A stretch of DNA of 64,000 bases, taken from contig CM060734.1 of assembly GCA_030704615.1 (NCBI GenBank), positions 28,660,042-28,724,041 on the forward strand, written 5' to 3'. A program made the translations under genes and the position numbers. The notes beneath the pieces are model-generated. The model saw only the letters and a list, made by a program, of their open reading frames with translations, was not told the DNA's origin and ran no database searches. Within the stretch, counting starts at the first letter, position 1; each line of letters opens with the position of its first letter. Below, in pieces: positions 32,357 through 44,854 of this stretch. Origin of the DNA: Takakia lepidozioides (lineage: Eukaryota; Streptophyta; Takakiopsida; Takakiales; Takakiaceae).

Positions 32357-34132
32357 CATAATCATAGCCCAATTGTACTCAAGTGCAGCATGAGTAGTAG
32401 GTGGGTTAAAAGAAACATCCCCCCAAACCTCAGATTGCTACAGTGCCATGGTATCAACAGTGTCAACCTGCTGTGGTTGTTGTGATATTGGTGCCAATGT
32501 CCCTCCTGATGTTGGCAAGTCCTACACCTCCTGTGATGAAGATTGGAAAATCAGAGTCCTTGCGTGCAAGTAAGTGGCCACCAACTGTTCCTCAGGAACA
32601 AACACCATTTTGTCAATGTTGGAGCTCAGGTCATCCACTTGAGTCTGCAACCCTTCCACATCCTCCTGCAACTCAGCTATCCGACTATAGACATTGTCTA
32701 TAGTGGTTGTGGCAATGTTCTGCACCCGTAGCCTGAGATCATTCATCTCCTCTTGGGTGAGCTTCTTTGGTGCCTTTCTCTCCACTGGCCCTTGTGTTAA
32801 CCACTTTTGCAGAAGATGATTATCCACCAAGTCCTGGGTAGCACGACGGAGATCCTGCTCCTCCTTGAGTCTATATGTTTCCAACTGCTGTTGTAAACTC
32901 TCCATGCGCTTTGCATGAGGTTCAACCAGAGCTGCATAGGTAGCAGACAGATTATTGGCTTCCTTCCAGGCCTTGTTAGCCACAAAAAGCTCATTCTTTC
33001 ATGCTGTGAGTGTTTGCTGCAACTCAAGGATCTACCTGTCCTTCTGGGCATCCCTCTTACTGTACTGTTGGAAGGTATTCTCATTGCGACAGATAGTAGC
33101 TTTCAAGTCAGCAATGAGTTTCACCTGCTCTACTGACTCAGTCTCCACCATTAAACATCTCTCAGCTTGATTCTTAACTTCTAATGCAGTCAGTTCCAGA
33201 GTAGTTGTTAGTGTGGCACACTGGATGGTCATTTTCTGATGGACTGCTTCCAACTCTGTATGAAGCAACTTCACTTCCTGCAACTTGCCCTCATGATTCA
33301 CCTGTAACTGGTGTAGCTGTTGCTTATGTTCTTCATGCAATTTTTCCTGCTCCAGACCTGCTTCAATCAAGTTTTCGTTCGCAAGCTGCAGAGCAGATTT
33401 AGTATCCTCCAACTTTTTCTGCAACTCGAGGTTGGCCTCCACATCCACTTTGTTGGCACACTCAGTGGCAATTCTTGCCTCAAACTCTTGCTTGAGCTCC
33501 TCCCTCAATGCTGCCAATTGTGTGGAAGGAACATGGGACTTCACATAGGTGCCCAATAGGTTGAGAGTCATGCTTATGGAACTCATAAGCATGGCCTGCT
33601 ATGGGTCTTCATGGAGAACTTGCTGTTGTTCTTCCTGATTCTCCACAGTTTGATGTTTCACAAACCAGTCAGGCCATGATCCTACAGGATCTTCTTCCTG
33701 AGCAATCTCATCCGCCACAGTTGCTGCAGTACCCTTGCCCTTCACCCCTTTAATTTCTGCCATAGGCTTGGGCATAGCCTGCACAACAGGGATTCCCTTG
33801 GGCCGACTCTGCATCTGTGGTACTATTGGTTTGTCGACCATGCCAGTGTTTTCATAGAGAAGGTGACCCTTCTCAATTTCTGCCACTACTTGCTCTGTAG
33901 TGGGAATGTCTTTTACTGGGCCCACGAAGTCTAATCCCCATTTGAGGAAGCTTGGCAATGAGGTGTGCAACGACATGATGCCACCTGCTGCCAGAGGACC
34001 CATCTGCTGGCAATGGTCACAGCTTCGACATAATATGTGGGCATCCCTAGATAGGTGGTCACCAGTATCCCATGCCGAGTATTCTTTTGGCCGTAGAATC
34101 AGGGCCCAAGTGACCTCCTGCCGATCCATCAT
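32357..34132 (-). pseudogene. Integrase N-terminus joined to a coiled-coil reading frame (minus-strand Ty3/gypsy element)
   Basis: One frame runs from 34132 to the module 2 border. It begins with the integrase zinc-binding end (CRSCDHCQQMG) and the first catalytic segment (WGLDFVGP). It then passes into VVAEIEKGHLL with no trace of the rest of the integrase core, so the core was lost or a fusion occurred. Next come several hundred residues of heptad-rich Leu/Gln/Glu sequence (about 33560-32550), a clear coiled coil, and a QSEVWGDV region that continues at 21193 beyond module 2. Stops in frame: TAG 33599-33601, TAG 33032-33034, a TGA shortly after, TAG 32522-32524 and TAG 32438-32440. Its role is unknown; the coiled coil suggests self-assembly or structural use. 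Confidence 0.6.
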
Positions 34133-34242
34133 GCATTTGCTCGAGCAAGGTCCTCGACTCCGTGCTTGTAGCGCATCTCCCTAGGACACCATCTGGTCCT
34201 AGCTTATATAATTTTTCCTCCAAAATTGTGTAAGGCAGTGCC

Positions 34243-36735
34243 TTAACCGCTATCCGCCTTCTCTCCTGTTTTGACATCCTCCAGGAATCGCCCCATCCTG
34301 AGGTAGTCATAGATGGGCCCTTGCCAATCCGAACTTAATACGAATAGGGCCGCATCTCGTGTATCGTCCTTCACTCCAACAGGTGGCTCGCCATTATCGA
34401 CGCGAGACAAGTGATTCGCTACGAGGTGTTGCTTCCCTGGTTTGTAGCTGGCCGTGAAGGTGAATTCCATCAGGACTAGTACCCACCACGCTATTCGTCA
34501 TGAAAGGACCGGGCGATTAACCAAATAGACCAAAGCTTGGTGATCCACGTAGAAGACAATTTTTTCGCCAACAAGTAGTGACGGAGTTTCTGTACTGCAT
34601 ATATCATCGCCAATGCCTCTCGTTCTATGGTCGTATAGTTCCGCTCGGCTGAGTTCATTAGACGGCTTGTGTGGTAAATGGGTTGGTCAACTTCTCCGTT
34701 CTGATTCTGAGACAGAACTGCGCCTAGTGCCGTGTTGAAGGCATCCGTATGGATGTGGAACTCTAGACTCCAGTCCGGGGTGATCAGGATTGGTGCTTCC
34801 GCCAGTGCTTCCTTCAATACTTCAAACGCTGCCTGGCATTTCATCCCATTTGTAGTGCTCTCCCTTTTTTAACAGGTGCGTCATTGGCCCCGCTTTGTTG
34901 GCGTAATGCTCGACGAACTTCCTGTAAAATCCTAATTGCACCAATAAGCCTTTAATTTCTTTGGGTTCTCGGGTGAGGGTAATTCTTGGATCACCTTGAC
35001 CTTTCGTGGATAGCCTAGCAGTCCCTGCTTGCAAACTACATGTCCTAGTAATACTCCGGAGGACACACATAATGCGCACTTTTCGGGGTTTAGACTGATC
35101 CCCATTTCCCTGCAGCGCTGAAGACATTTTCTCAGGGAGCGCACGTGTCGTCCAAGTGGTTGAACACGCTAAAGTCATCTAGGAACACCTGCATGAAATC
35201 GTTAAGAAATTCTTGGAAAGTCTCTGAGACTATCTGTTGGAAGGTCGTGGGTGTGTTGCACAACCCAAACGACATTACCCAGTATGCGTAGGCTCCCCAT
35301 TCCGTAATAAAGCAGGTCTTCCCCTGGTCCTCTTCTGCAATTTTAACCTGGTTGTACCCGCTGAACCCGTCCATGAAGCTATACATATCGTGGCCCGCGA
35401 TGGTCTCCAACACCTGGTCTATGAAAGGCATCCTTCATCGTTGCGTCGTTTAACTTATGATAATCTATGCGAATCCGTAGTTTCTCATTTTTCTTGTGGA
35501 CGATTACAATTGGGGACAACCACAGAGGCGTGTCTACGGGTAGATGAACCCTGCTCCAAGGAGCTTGTCCAGATCCTCTTTTACCTTCGCAGCGTAGTTC
35601 AGGTTCATGCGGTATTGGCGTTGCTTTACTGGGAAGGCGCCTTCCTCCAGTTCGATACGATGTTGGCACAACTCTTGGGGTATCCCTTTCAAATCCTCAT
35701 AAGACCATGCAAACACATCTTTATAGCCTGTCAGCAATTCTTTTGCTTGGCAGAGGAAGTCTTCCTCAATCCCCTCTGCTGATCCTGACATTACGAGGCT
35801 TCTCCTCAGTTCCCAAGTTCAAATTTTGAAGCTGATCCTCAAATTTCATTGTCCATTCTACCACCTCGTGCCCTCGTATGGTCTCCTGTGTCGGCGGGGG
35901 GGGGGGCTACTACTTTGGCCATACCGTCTTGTTCTTCGTAGAATGGTACTGGGTCCGGTTGGACGAACTCTCCTTCATTCGTGGGCTGCGCTCGTTGGCA
36001 GCCTATGTGATACTGCCTTCCCACCTCTAGCAGTGAAATCTTTGTGATAGACCATAGCTCAAGTAATGCCTCGAACAGGGCCTCCTCTTCTTCGTCGGAG
36101 AGGGCCGTGCTGGGGTCGTATAGTACTGCGTACAGTGGCCTTTCCGAGGCTGGAATTCTGGCCTGGCGAGTTCGTCCTAGTAGCAGAGGGTGTCCCTCTA
36201 CCCTCCCCCCCATTTTCAGCACTGTCACGGAGATGTCGAATTGCTCACATGCGAGCAAGATCGGCACCCAGTGCAGCACCCAACTGGCCGGATTCAACTA
36301 TCATCGGCCATCTTTACGTGAAACGGGATAGGTTGTGGTTGAGGCAAGCCTAATTGTCTTCATAGCGCTTCTGCCATAATGTTAATACCTGTGCCCCCAT
36401 CCAGTAGTACATTTGGTACCTTGATTTTCCCGATTGTAACCTGGACTACAGGCATTACGTCTTCCAGTGTATCGGCTGCAACCGACGAAGCAGGTACCCC
36501 CCGCGCGCTCTCCTGGTACGTGGTTGCTTCATGACTTGAGTATGTCCGTTGAAAGTCCAAGGTTCGTATGTGACAGGGCCCTTTCCCTTCTACCTGTCAC
36601 CTTCTTCTACCTCGTCTAGATACGTTTGCACATCCCTTTGTAGCTGAGGCGATATCTGTAGTAGCTCGCCCAAGGTGATTTCTACCTTGCCGTCCATCAC
36701 CTTCATAGCCAACTGTTGGGGTTCCATCGCGGATT
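34243..36735 (-). pseudogene. pol of the minus-strand Ty3/gypsy element: protease, reverse transcriptase, RNase H
   Basis: Read from 36735 downward there is a linker with DGKVEITLGELLQISPQ, then an aspartic protease site VLLDGGTGINIM (about 36410-36375), the reverse transcriptase with YSFMDGFSGYNQVKI and FLDDFSVF (about 35400-35150), and RNase H with FHIHTDAF, RNYTTIEREALAMIYAVQ and VANHLSR (about 34780-34410). The order PR-RT-RH-IN makes it Ty3/gypsy; the FLDD box and DGG protease resemble non-chromovirus plant lineages. At least six frame changes show it is dead. The 5' end stops where the next retrotransposon fragment begins near 36735, so gag is missing. The polyprotein would have copied element RNA into DNA in virus-like particles. 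Confidence 0.85.
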
Positions 36736-36756
36736 GTTGGCACTTTCTGTCCAGCT

Positions 36757-37173
36757 CGTACCCTGGTGGACAATCAGGATGGTGTGTTTCAGTTGGGTGG
36801 CCCAGCCGGGAGGAGGTTTAGGCCACTGCGGGTCTTGTTGGACTCGGGAGCACAACCATTGATGTTGGGGAGAGCAGCAATTGTAGGCTTGGGCCTTACG
36901 GAGGCGGATTTGGAGCCTTGCCCTTTCCAAATTCAAACATCTTTGGGTGGTTCAGAGAAGGCGCGAGGGATTACACGCCATGAGCTCTTCATTCGATTGC
37001 AGCCGGATCATCCTACGGACGGCTCAGTCTTGAGAGCTAAAGCCATTGTTACGGACGCAATGTCTTATGATGTGCTGGTTGGTGGGGCTGTGTTGTACCC
37101 CATGGGATTTACTTTGGACTTTTGGGAGGAAACGACATCCTACAGGCCGGAGTGGCAGTCAGGAGATGGCTGA
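36757..37173 (+). pseudogene. Aspartic protease domain, copy 1
   Basis: The protease active-site segment LRVLLDSGAQPLMLGR has its catalytic Asp at 36841-36843. The domain continues through CPFQIQTSLGG and YDVLVGGAVLYPMGF, the second half of a retropepsin-like fold. The frame ends in TGA at 37171-37173, where copy 2 reads on; downstream sequence (37189-37545) is colinear with the copy 2 linker but has stops. The enzyme would have cut the retrotransposon polyprotein. Confidence 0.8.
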
Positions 37174-37545
37174 CGTGCACTGCTCCCAATGCGGTTTATT
37201 GGGAATGTAGCGGTGGATCATAGGAACATGATGCCTACATTGGCTGCATTCTCAGGGGTGGTGGCTTGGGGTGGTGAGCTCTTGGAGGGCAATAGCCATG
37301 CAGATGATAAGCCATCACCTGATGGGGACAAACAATTGGCATACCAGGCTGATTTGCTTCCTCATGTGACTGTGCATATTCCACTGTAGGGTACGGTTGG
37401 GAATTTGCATCGAGTAGTAGACGAGTGTGTGCACCAAGCATGGCAGGAGGCCTTTCCATTGATGAGTGAGGGGAGTTTAGTGACATCACCTGGACCTCCC
37501 GAGTTAGCTCTTTTGGACACAATGCGCATTACCTAACAACCATCT

Positions 37546-38731
37546 GACTCAGGGATTTGTTTGCTAGATCCGTTTGGAGGCATGAGCACTGGGCTTGCAG
37601 GAGTGTTGCAAGCAAGGATTAAAGTACGCAAGTACTTGTATGTGGAGAAGGATGAGATAGCTCGGCGTATTTCTATGCGCCACATTGCCTTGCTCACACA
37701 CCGGTATCCTAAGTTGTTGCCTCTATCAGCAATTCAACGGTATCAAAAGACCTTGCCATCAGACATTACTTTGCTGGGTGCGGATGATTTGGAGCGGCAT
37801 GGATCCATTGACTTGGTGATAGCGGGATGGCCTTGCCAAGGACACTCTCCCGCAGGTCATGGAAATGGCTTGCATAATGCACGATCGCATTTGTTTTGGG
37901 AGATGTTGCAAGCGTTGCGGGACTTGCAGACGAGGCAAGTGCAACCTCTAGGCTATATCTTGGAGAATGTTCCTCTTATGGGGGATTCTCGGGCCAAGGT
38001 TATGGCCAGTGTGCATCAGGTGCGGTCTTGGATTGGATCGGCGGTGCTATTGGATGCAGCAGCGGTGGGATCACGCGCGCATCGACCTCGATTGCGGTGG
38101 ACCAATCTTGCACCACCAGAGCTGCTCAAGAGAGCATACGATTCCATTCAACGGCCACCCAATCTCACGGTTGAGGGCATTTTGGACCAAGGGAGACAAC
38201 CACAAAGGGTGCGACATGATGACCGTCCACCTCTAGCAGTGGTCAATCGAGTGGGGCAGCCACGTGCGGCCTTGCCTACGCTCATGAGCTTTCCCTCGTC
38301 TCATGCTTTTCGAGACAATGGTCCTGGATTGATTTGGGTCAGTGTGCTACAGCAATTGGTGGAGCCCAATGCGGATGAGCGAGAGTGGGCAATGGGTTTT
38401 ACCGCGGGCACTACAGATGTGCCAGCTCTGTCAGAGATCACGCCGCCAAATGTTGGGTCAAGCAATGGATCTAAATTGCTTGACATGGATAATTGGCTTG
38501 TGCATGGCTGAGCAACGGAGATTGCAAGCATTGGTGGCTACTTTTGCACTCCCATTGGATAGTGTATCCTCCCTGCCAACCGGGACAGTTGAGGCAGTGA
38601 GTGGGGGCGAGCACAGGATCGTGGGTTGCAAACACCCATGGCAGATGTGGGATGAGATGCGCAAAGAGAAAGTCATTGGATCTCTCAAGCAGCACTATGA
38701 GGAGTGGGGAGAGCCATGGACTGAGGATTAG
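37546..38731 (+). pseudogene. Cytosine-5 DNA methyltransferase domain, copy 1
   Basis: Motifs occur in canonical order: motif I LDPFGGMSTGL (37567-37599), motif IV with the catalytic Cys in GWPCQGHSPAG (about 37826-37858), motif VI ILENV (about 37960), motif VIII SRAHRPRLRW (about 38068-38097) and motif X with GQAMDLNCLTW (about 38455-38487). Ser-Pro-Cys-Gln type motif IV and ENV are the catalytic signature of C5 methyltransferases. Plant DRM enzymes have a permuted motif order, so this is not DRM-type. The frame is open over 317 codons to 38511, but two missing bases near 38437 (relative to copy 2) shift motif X into the next frame, which then meets TAG at 38729-38731. This copy keeps the catalytic Cys that copy 2 has put out of frame. 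Confidence 0.88.
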
Positions 38732-39268
38732 TTGGAGGCCAAGGTGACCAAGGTTTTTGAAGAGGTTGAGAATATTTCTTGCTCAGAGGATGTTCTCAAG
38801 GTGGCTATGGTGGAGCAAGTGGAGACTACGCCACAGTCAGATCGGGTGGACAAGGCCCAAGAGGTTGCTATCTAGCAACCAAAGGATTCGTCTCCTACCT
38901 CCAAGCCTGGTGTACCCAAGGTTGCAGTCACTGAGGACAATTGGGAACCAGATGTTGGACCTACAGTCACCGGAGGAGAGAGACGGAGGATCCAGCGATT
39001 TCTAAGGGCTTATAGAAACTGCTTTGCCTTCAGTTTGAAGGATTTGGGGAGTTTGAAAGGTCAAGAGATTCGTATTGATTTGGCAAGTGACACGCCAATC
39101 TTTCGAAGGCCCTACCGGTATAGTGACATGGAGAGGTCATTGATCCACTCACAGACTATGGAGTTGTTCAAAGTTGGATTGGTTGAGTTGTCAGGCGGGG
39201 AGTATGCCTCGGCAACGGTGATACCAGCTAAGAAGGATATCTATGGCAATTGGACAAAAAGAAGGATG
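38732..39268 (+). pseudogene. Linker and start of reverse transcriptase, copy 1
   Basis: In the same frame as the end of the methyltransferase, this segment reads through an acidic linker to TAG at 38873-38875, then TEDNWEPDVGP, GERRRIQRFLRAYRNCF, and the N-terminal reverse transcriptase with PIFRRPYRYSDMERS and GNWTKRR. It then breaks off into unrelated tandem repeats. The TAG at 38873 is at the same place as in copy 2 and in the same TAG-CAA-CCA context. Confidence 0.8.
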
Positions 39269-39540
39269 TTTTAAACATTGCGAGTGTGTTCGACATACCT
39301 TGTCATAAGCTCCTCTCAAGTATCAGGTCAACCAAAATTGGTTCATATGGTGAACTCATAATTCCCCGGTGACATGATTTTGGATTGCTTTTAAACATTG
39401 CGAGTGTGTTTGACACACCTTATCAGAGAGACCTGTCGAGTATCAGGTCAATCAAAATTTATTGAAAGGGTGAACCCATCGTTCGCTGTTCGAGTGATTT
39501 TTGATTGCTTTCAATCTTTGCAAGTGTGTTGGACAGAGAA
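39269..39540. repeat. 120-bp tandem repeat at the truncation point
   Basis: TTTTAAACATTGCGAGTGTG starts at 39269 and again at 39389, and a diverged third start (TTTCAATCTTTGCAAGTGTG) lies at 39509: an exact 120-bp period, about 2.2 copies. Inside each unit AGTATCAGGTCAA recurs. The repeat starts directly at the break in the reverse transcriptase. Confidence 0.9.
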
Positions 39541-39734
39541 AGATGACTCTGGCAAAAAGCCGGCGTAACTAAGAGCCACTTCACCTTGCGGCTACTGCGC
39601 CCTGTCGAGGGTGGGCCCTATAAGTGTAAAAGGTGTCCTATGGGACACCGAGCATCCGGGGGTTGGTGGTATCTATATAACCCGAGGGTACCCAGGGGGT
39701 ACCCTGGGGTTCCTAGGGTGCCTGCGTAGGGGTA

Positions 39735-41455
39735 GATTCCAGTTGTCGTTTGTTGGTGATGATAGCTGTGAGGGAGCGTAGGGCTGTGAGATGAATGACT
39801 TTGAAGCATTTGTGGATAGGAGGAATGGGGATATTGAAGTTATCGTGTAGGGCGGCGATGCTGGCATTGTGGATGCCACCGCGGGTCCCGGCAGTGATGA
39901 CAGTGAGAGGGCCAGTGGACCAACCTCGACGGCAAAGTGCAAGGATGAGGGGGGCGTATTTTTGCCGTTTTTCTAGAGTGGAATCATGCGGGTAGCGGTC
40001 ATGTCAGTATGTTAATTTGATGAAGTGAATGGTGAGTAGTGAGGATGGTGCAGTGGGGGGCAGGGCAGTAGTGGGGAGGCCTTGAACCAGTACAATGTCT
40101 GGGCATAGTCGTGTTGGACAAGTGTATGGTGACCGGGAGCACAAACATGGCAGTAGCCATGGTAGTACAGTATGATCGGGGGGCCTTCCTTGGTAAGTGC
40201 CAGCATTGATGAGGGAGAACCAGCGAGTTTCGGCATGGCTTAGGAGAAGTTTATGGATATGCCACACCACGTGGTTGTGGCGGGCGATGTGGAGGCCGTG
40301 GATGACTGGGTGGGAGCATTGGCTAAGGAGGCGTGGCTAGGTGTCACGTGCATGCTAGGTGTTTAAGCATAGCGGGCAGAGCGGGGATGGGAACAGGTGG
40401 GGCCAAAAAATGTGTTAACGATGGTGTCCCATGTATTGTGCGTATCGAAATTTAAGTGTTTGTCGTATTTGGGCATCTGTCACGGTTTTGGTGTGCCAGA
40501 AGTGGTTAGATAGTTTGTGGTGTAGAACTATGGAGTGAGTCCATTTTTTGATGTGTACTTTGGTGTGGCTGATGGAGGCCCTAGCTTGTTTGTTAGCTTC
40601 GCGGATGAGTGTTTTCATAAGATTTTGGATAGGTTTGGGTGTAGGAGGGTCCGGGATTGGGTGTATGAACCAAAAAGGGTATGTGTGGGCAATGTGGATG
40701 GGGTCGTTTGTGGGTAGTGCTGGGGGTTGAGAGGCCCCAGTTTGAGCGAGGAGATCTGCCGCCTCATTGCCCTAGATGCCTGTGTGTGACCTGACTTTGA
40801 GAAAGTGGATAGGGTGGCTTTTGGAGATAGCAATGTTGACAATGCCTGTAATGAGGGTGCGATCTGGGTGGTGGTGATGTGAGGACGGGCGGGCGATGTG
40901 GTTCCGGATAAGAAAGAGTGAGTTGAGGCTGTCAGTGAAGATGTAGTACGACGAAGGAAATGCATCTAATAGGGAGAGAGCTTCAAAGATGTCCATGAGT
41001 TCGGCACGTAGGGTTAGGGTGGATTCTTTTTGTCGGAGATATTTCGGGAAGGGGGGGGTATGCGCGTATTTAAGCTGGTTTGGTTCGATTGTGGCACCGT
41101 GTGGTAGGCGCATGAGAGGGTGGGAGTCATTAGGTAGTTGTTGTTGGGTGAGTATGAGGATGGTGAGGTTATGGGGAGAAGAGTGAGCAGCAAACCGTGC
41201 CCATTGGAGGGCTTCGTGGGTGGGGGTGCCAGGAGTGGGGTGGGCAAGGCCCTTGCCAATCCAAGTGTGTTGTGTGGCGAGACCTGTGGCACCAAAGGCA
41301 GTCTCAAGGGTGGGGGCTATTGAAAGTAGCTAGCTCCATAGGGGCATGTGAGCGGGCTAGAGTAGTATGAATGGGTAAGGTGGAACGAGCAAATGAGGAG
41401 GGAGAGGATGTCTTTGGGTATGGTGCTGTGGGCGCATGCAGCTTGGAGTCCAGGG
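39735..41455 (-). pseudogene. LINE-type retrotransposon relic with RNase H
   Basis: Minus-strand pieces read in order: QWARFAAHSS (about 41210), then an RNase H core with LTLRAELMDIFEAL, YIFTDSLNSL and FLKVRSHTGI followed by GNEAADLLAQ (41030-40740). Then come KFRYAQYMGHHR, CSHPVIHG..IARHNHVV (about 40320-40265), a CHVC region, and a C-terminal part ending near 39735 (RRGWSTGPLTVITAGTRGGI). The D, E, D and D residues of RNase H type I are visible. TAG at 40771-40773 interrupts the GI-GNE motif and frame changes follow. The reverse transcriptase and endonuclease are missing at the 5' end, as expected for a 5'-truncated LINE. No poly(A) tail is obvious. Confidence 0.75.
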
Positions 41456-42060
41456 ATGCCTCGGCGTGAGCCTGGTCACGTGAGCGCGTGAGCGCAACTG
41501 CGCTCACGCCACGTCACCTTGCGCAAATGCCACGTCACGGGGCTCACTCCACGTTATCACACGTGAAGGCCGCGTCACCACGCGCCCAGAAAGAAGTGGA
41601 GTGTATTCCCGCGGATTGGCACCCTTTACCGCGGAAACAAGCTGGACTACATAATAAAATGCATTGAATAAAGATGGATGAATGTACAGTTGGATGATAA
41701 ACAGATGGATGAGTGTGAAAAATGAATGTAGATGGATGAATGAGGGATGGATAAGAGTAAAATGGATGAATGTATAATGGATGTTGAGCAATGACAAAAA
41801 TTCATGACAGGAAGATGCATGACCAAATCTTTTGACGAATGCACAACGTATATGAAATGAGTGTGGAAGGTTTGTGGGGTGGATTAAAGAGTACAGAGGA
41901 TGAATGTACAATGGATGTTGTACAAAGGAAAAAATTCATGAATGGAGCACGCATGAATACAGTGTAGATGAATGCACAATGGATATGAGAAGAGTCAGGG
42001 AGGTTTGTGAGATGGATTCATACATATTGCAATTTAAACGAAAGTTGATTCTGTGATTAT
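41456..42060. repeat. TGAGCG / GATGAATG repeat block
   Basis: The left part (41465-41600) has CACGTGAGCG and GCGCTCACGCC inverted repeats; 41660-42020 holds many GATGGATGAATG-like copies. Both features also mark the ends of the 1.3-kb Mutator-like element at 15601-16898, so this may be the remains of a relative. I could not find a target duplication. Confidence 0.5.
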
Positions 42061-44482
42061 TATTTGTTCTAAAGGAACAACTACGGTGGAGGAAGGGGAT
42101 TCAACGTTTTCCAGATAATATGAAAATGAATATTAAAAGAATACAGTTCAGTCTGACTCAGAGTCAGTACAATGTATCCCCGCTTTCTCTGCATCTAAGT
42201 CTAAGTATTTTAGAACACCGGATCCACGCTGGATACACCTACGGCTGGCCACTAAAAAGTCAGGGGATAGGGACTCGGCCGCGTGAAGTGCCATTGCTTC
42301 GGCATAAACAGGAAGCAGAAAATTGGAAAGGGGGCTGTCGAAAACAGACTCGCCAGAAATGACTGTATCTCCTGAAGATCCACCGCTGCCTTTCCTGAAA
42401 GACAGCCTGAAAAAGTTATTACTGTAACTTTGATGTTATTGAGAAATTGAGTATGACTCCCAAAGAGGGTTTAGCACTTACTCACATGAAAAGTCGTTGT
42501 CGACCTGCTTATCTTCGGGATCGTCATCATTTCAAATTTGAATCCGATCAGTCTGTGTGCCTGAAGTGGAGCCAGACAAAAGGGGGAGGAGCACTGTGTT
42601 GTAGAGGTCAGAATCACCCTCCATGCCAAAAAGGCTTCTTCCGCCTGCCTTGCATGCATGGTAAGTTGCTCCTGCACCAGACAGGAGAACATGAACAGTT
42701 TGGAGGGGGGGATTTAAGCAGATGAAACTGTTGAAAGGAAACCAATTCGGAAGGGAAAAAAACGAACCTGTGGACACAGAAAGATCGACCACCCGTCCAG
42801 AGCAGTGGCTGCATTTTGCATGAACGCTGGTGACTTTTCCTTTGCACCTCTCCAGGGAGTGCCATCTGGTCTCTTCAGAGTCTGACTGGACTGCATGAAG
42901 TTGTACAAAATGTCATCGACATGGGGCTCATAGGGGGGGTTGACGAAACAACCCTGGTCAGAAATCTCAAAGCTGCGGATGGAGGATGGTGTCTTTGAGG
43001 TGCGAATCCTCCGCAGGCAGATCGCCTCGAACATCCTCGTCTGCCAAAGATAGCAGGTTAGTGTGGTAAACACAATCTATAGTGGAAGTGTGTACATCGG
43101 CTATTCAGAACTCAGACACCAAAAAATCATGAATCGGTGATGATCGGTGTCGATCATAACACATTCTACTAGAGTGGAGGTGCAGAGAAAATTGAAACTC
43201 ATGATCAAAGCACAAGCAGAAGGTAGACGGCATACCAGCTGACCAGGGAAACCCCCTTTCACAAGGTAGAGGCTGTTCACACAATTCCATGTGCGCAAAA
43301 CTTCAAACCCTGAAGACTTGAGGTATGATGCCAATGCCCCGACGACTATCATTGTCACATGACTGAAAAAGCAGAAGTGTCCCTGCATCAGAGAGGAAGT
43401 TGTTACAGAACCCGAACACCCAACTCCAGTAGTTGTCCTCGAATTTGTTCCAGCCTGGCGTCTTGCCCTTTGGAAGAACTTCTGGCACAGCCTGGCCATC
43501 CGGGATGTCGAGAATGACAATGTCGGCCGCATAAGTTTTCTGCACACCGCACACGAAGGTGGGACCTGTGCTCACCTGCAACAGACATGTTTTTTATAAG
43601 AACGATGGCAAGATTGTTTTCAAAGAACGAGACTGAAATACTGCCAACGAAACTTTCAGAGAAAAAGGAAAGAAACTGGATTTCTCACCAGATTGAGGAA
43701 TGAGATTATATTGTCCCAGGTAGGGGATGGTACCCCAGTGTATCCTCTCTTTCGACTCTGCATCATCGAAAGCCAACCCTCATTAACAATTTTCATCTCT
43801 CCTGCTGAATCAGAACGGGAAGGGTGTGGCTTGGCATCGAACACGCACTGAAGAGTGCGGGTATATCTTCCAGCAGTAAAGTCCTGCCCACTCTCCATCT
43901 CCTTTTCATTCTCCTTCCCCTTGTCCTTTTCCTTCTCTTTGGACTTGTCTTTGTCCTTTGGCTTTGCTGGTGAGATGGCTATGACATCAACAGCCTTGTC
44001 TTTTGGTTTGCGGCCCGCCTTCTTTCCCTTCTGCGGCGTTCCCTAAGCATCAGGCTCCTTGGCAGCCAATGTTGCTATGTTTCGTTGATACTCTTCATCA
44101 GTCAAAGGCGCCAGCATCTCAGCGTTATTCTTCAAGTATTTCATATGATGTTCTTGAAAGGTCGTGTGCTCAGGTGGGTAGTCAAGGTACCACCCACAGT
44201 CTCTGAAGTGAGAAGGACTCCAGTCCTTCAATATCCCTGCAGTATACATGGTTGGATCGTTTGCAGGGTCCGACCACATGTCAAGATAGTCGGGAATTCC
44301 GCTCAGGTGATTTCCTTCCATAAGCATATATTTCGTGTACCTGAAAAAAGGAGATAAATCCCAACCCACCAAAGCGCTCAGTGAGTAAGATGCAAGTAGA
44401 ACAGAATGAAAAAAACATAGATTGAAATGGCTCTGAGAACTGCTCCAAGGACCTTTCAGGACCACACTACTGCTTCAGATAT

Positions 44483-44769
44483 GAATGTCGTCAACGCCAT
44501 TCAGAACATTCCATTCAATGATACTGTAAATACACCATAATCCAGGTGAATGCAAATTATCGTTTAGGAATGACACAGACATAGAAGTGAATGTCGTCAA
44601 CGACATTCACTAATGAAGCCAAATTATTACTTAAATGAAGCAAAATCACAGGATGGAAATCAAAAAATCGAGTAAGGAACCCTCCAGGAAAACTCAATGC
44701 ACATTCATAACGAACATATCACTGAGGACCTCACAACATCACTGTATGTGAATGGCGTCAACGCCATTC
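44483..44769. repeat. Family E palindromes, left of the chromovirus
   Basis: Copies at 44483-44502, 44589-44608 and 44750-44769 have arms GAATGTCGT or GAATGGCGT, centre CA and mirrored arms. They lie in the intron upstream of the exon at 44340, the intron that also carries palindromes in genes A and B. Confidence 0.9.
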
Positions 44770-44854
44770 AGAAAAATACCAAAAAGAAACCAATTACTTA
44801 GCTCCCAATCCATGTAAATTCAATTTGTCGCTGTTGAATAGTACAGACACAGCA

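Larger units (their letters stand above)
36740..39268 (+). mobile_element. Truncated copy 1 of the methyltransferase-bearing Ty3/gypsy element
   Basis: The fragment starts inside the protease region and stops within the reverse transcriptase fingers (GNWTKRRM). It is colinear with 59700-62135 of copy 2 at high identity. Both ends are abrupt and no LTR is present. Gag, most of the reverse transcriptase, RNase H and integrase are missing. Confidence 0.88.

Noticed and set aside
26239-38875. Reassignment of TAG to a sense codon, since many frames contain in-frame TAG.
   Set aside because: TGA stops and frameshifts occur in the same genes, gene B itself appears to end with TAG, and paralogues have sense codons at several of the places. 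Decay explains most of them; only the conserved TAG-CAA-CCA site stands apart.
41456-42060. A complete small Mutator-like element next to gene C.
   Set aside because: TGAGCG and GATGAATG repeats are present, but neither paired termini nor a 9-bp duplication could be found.
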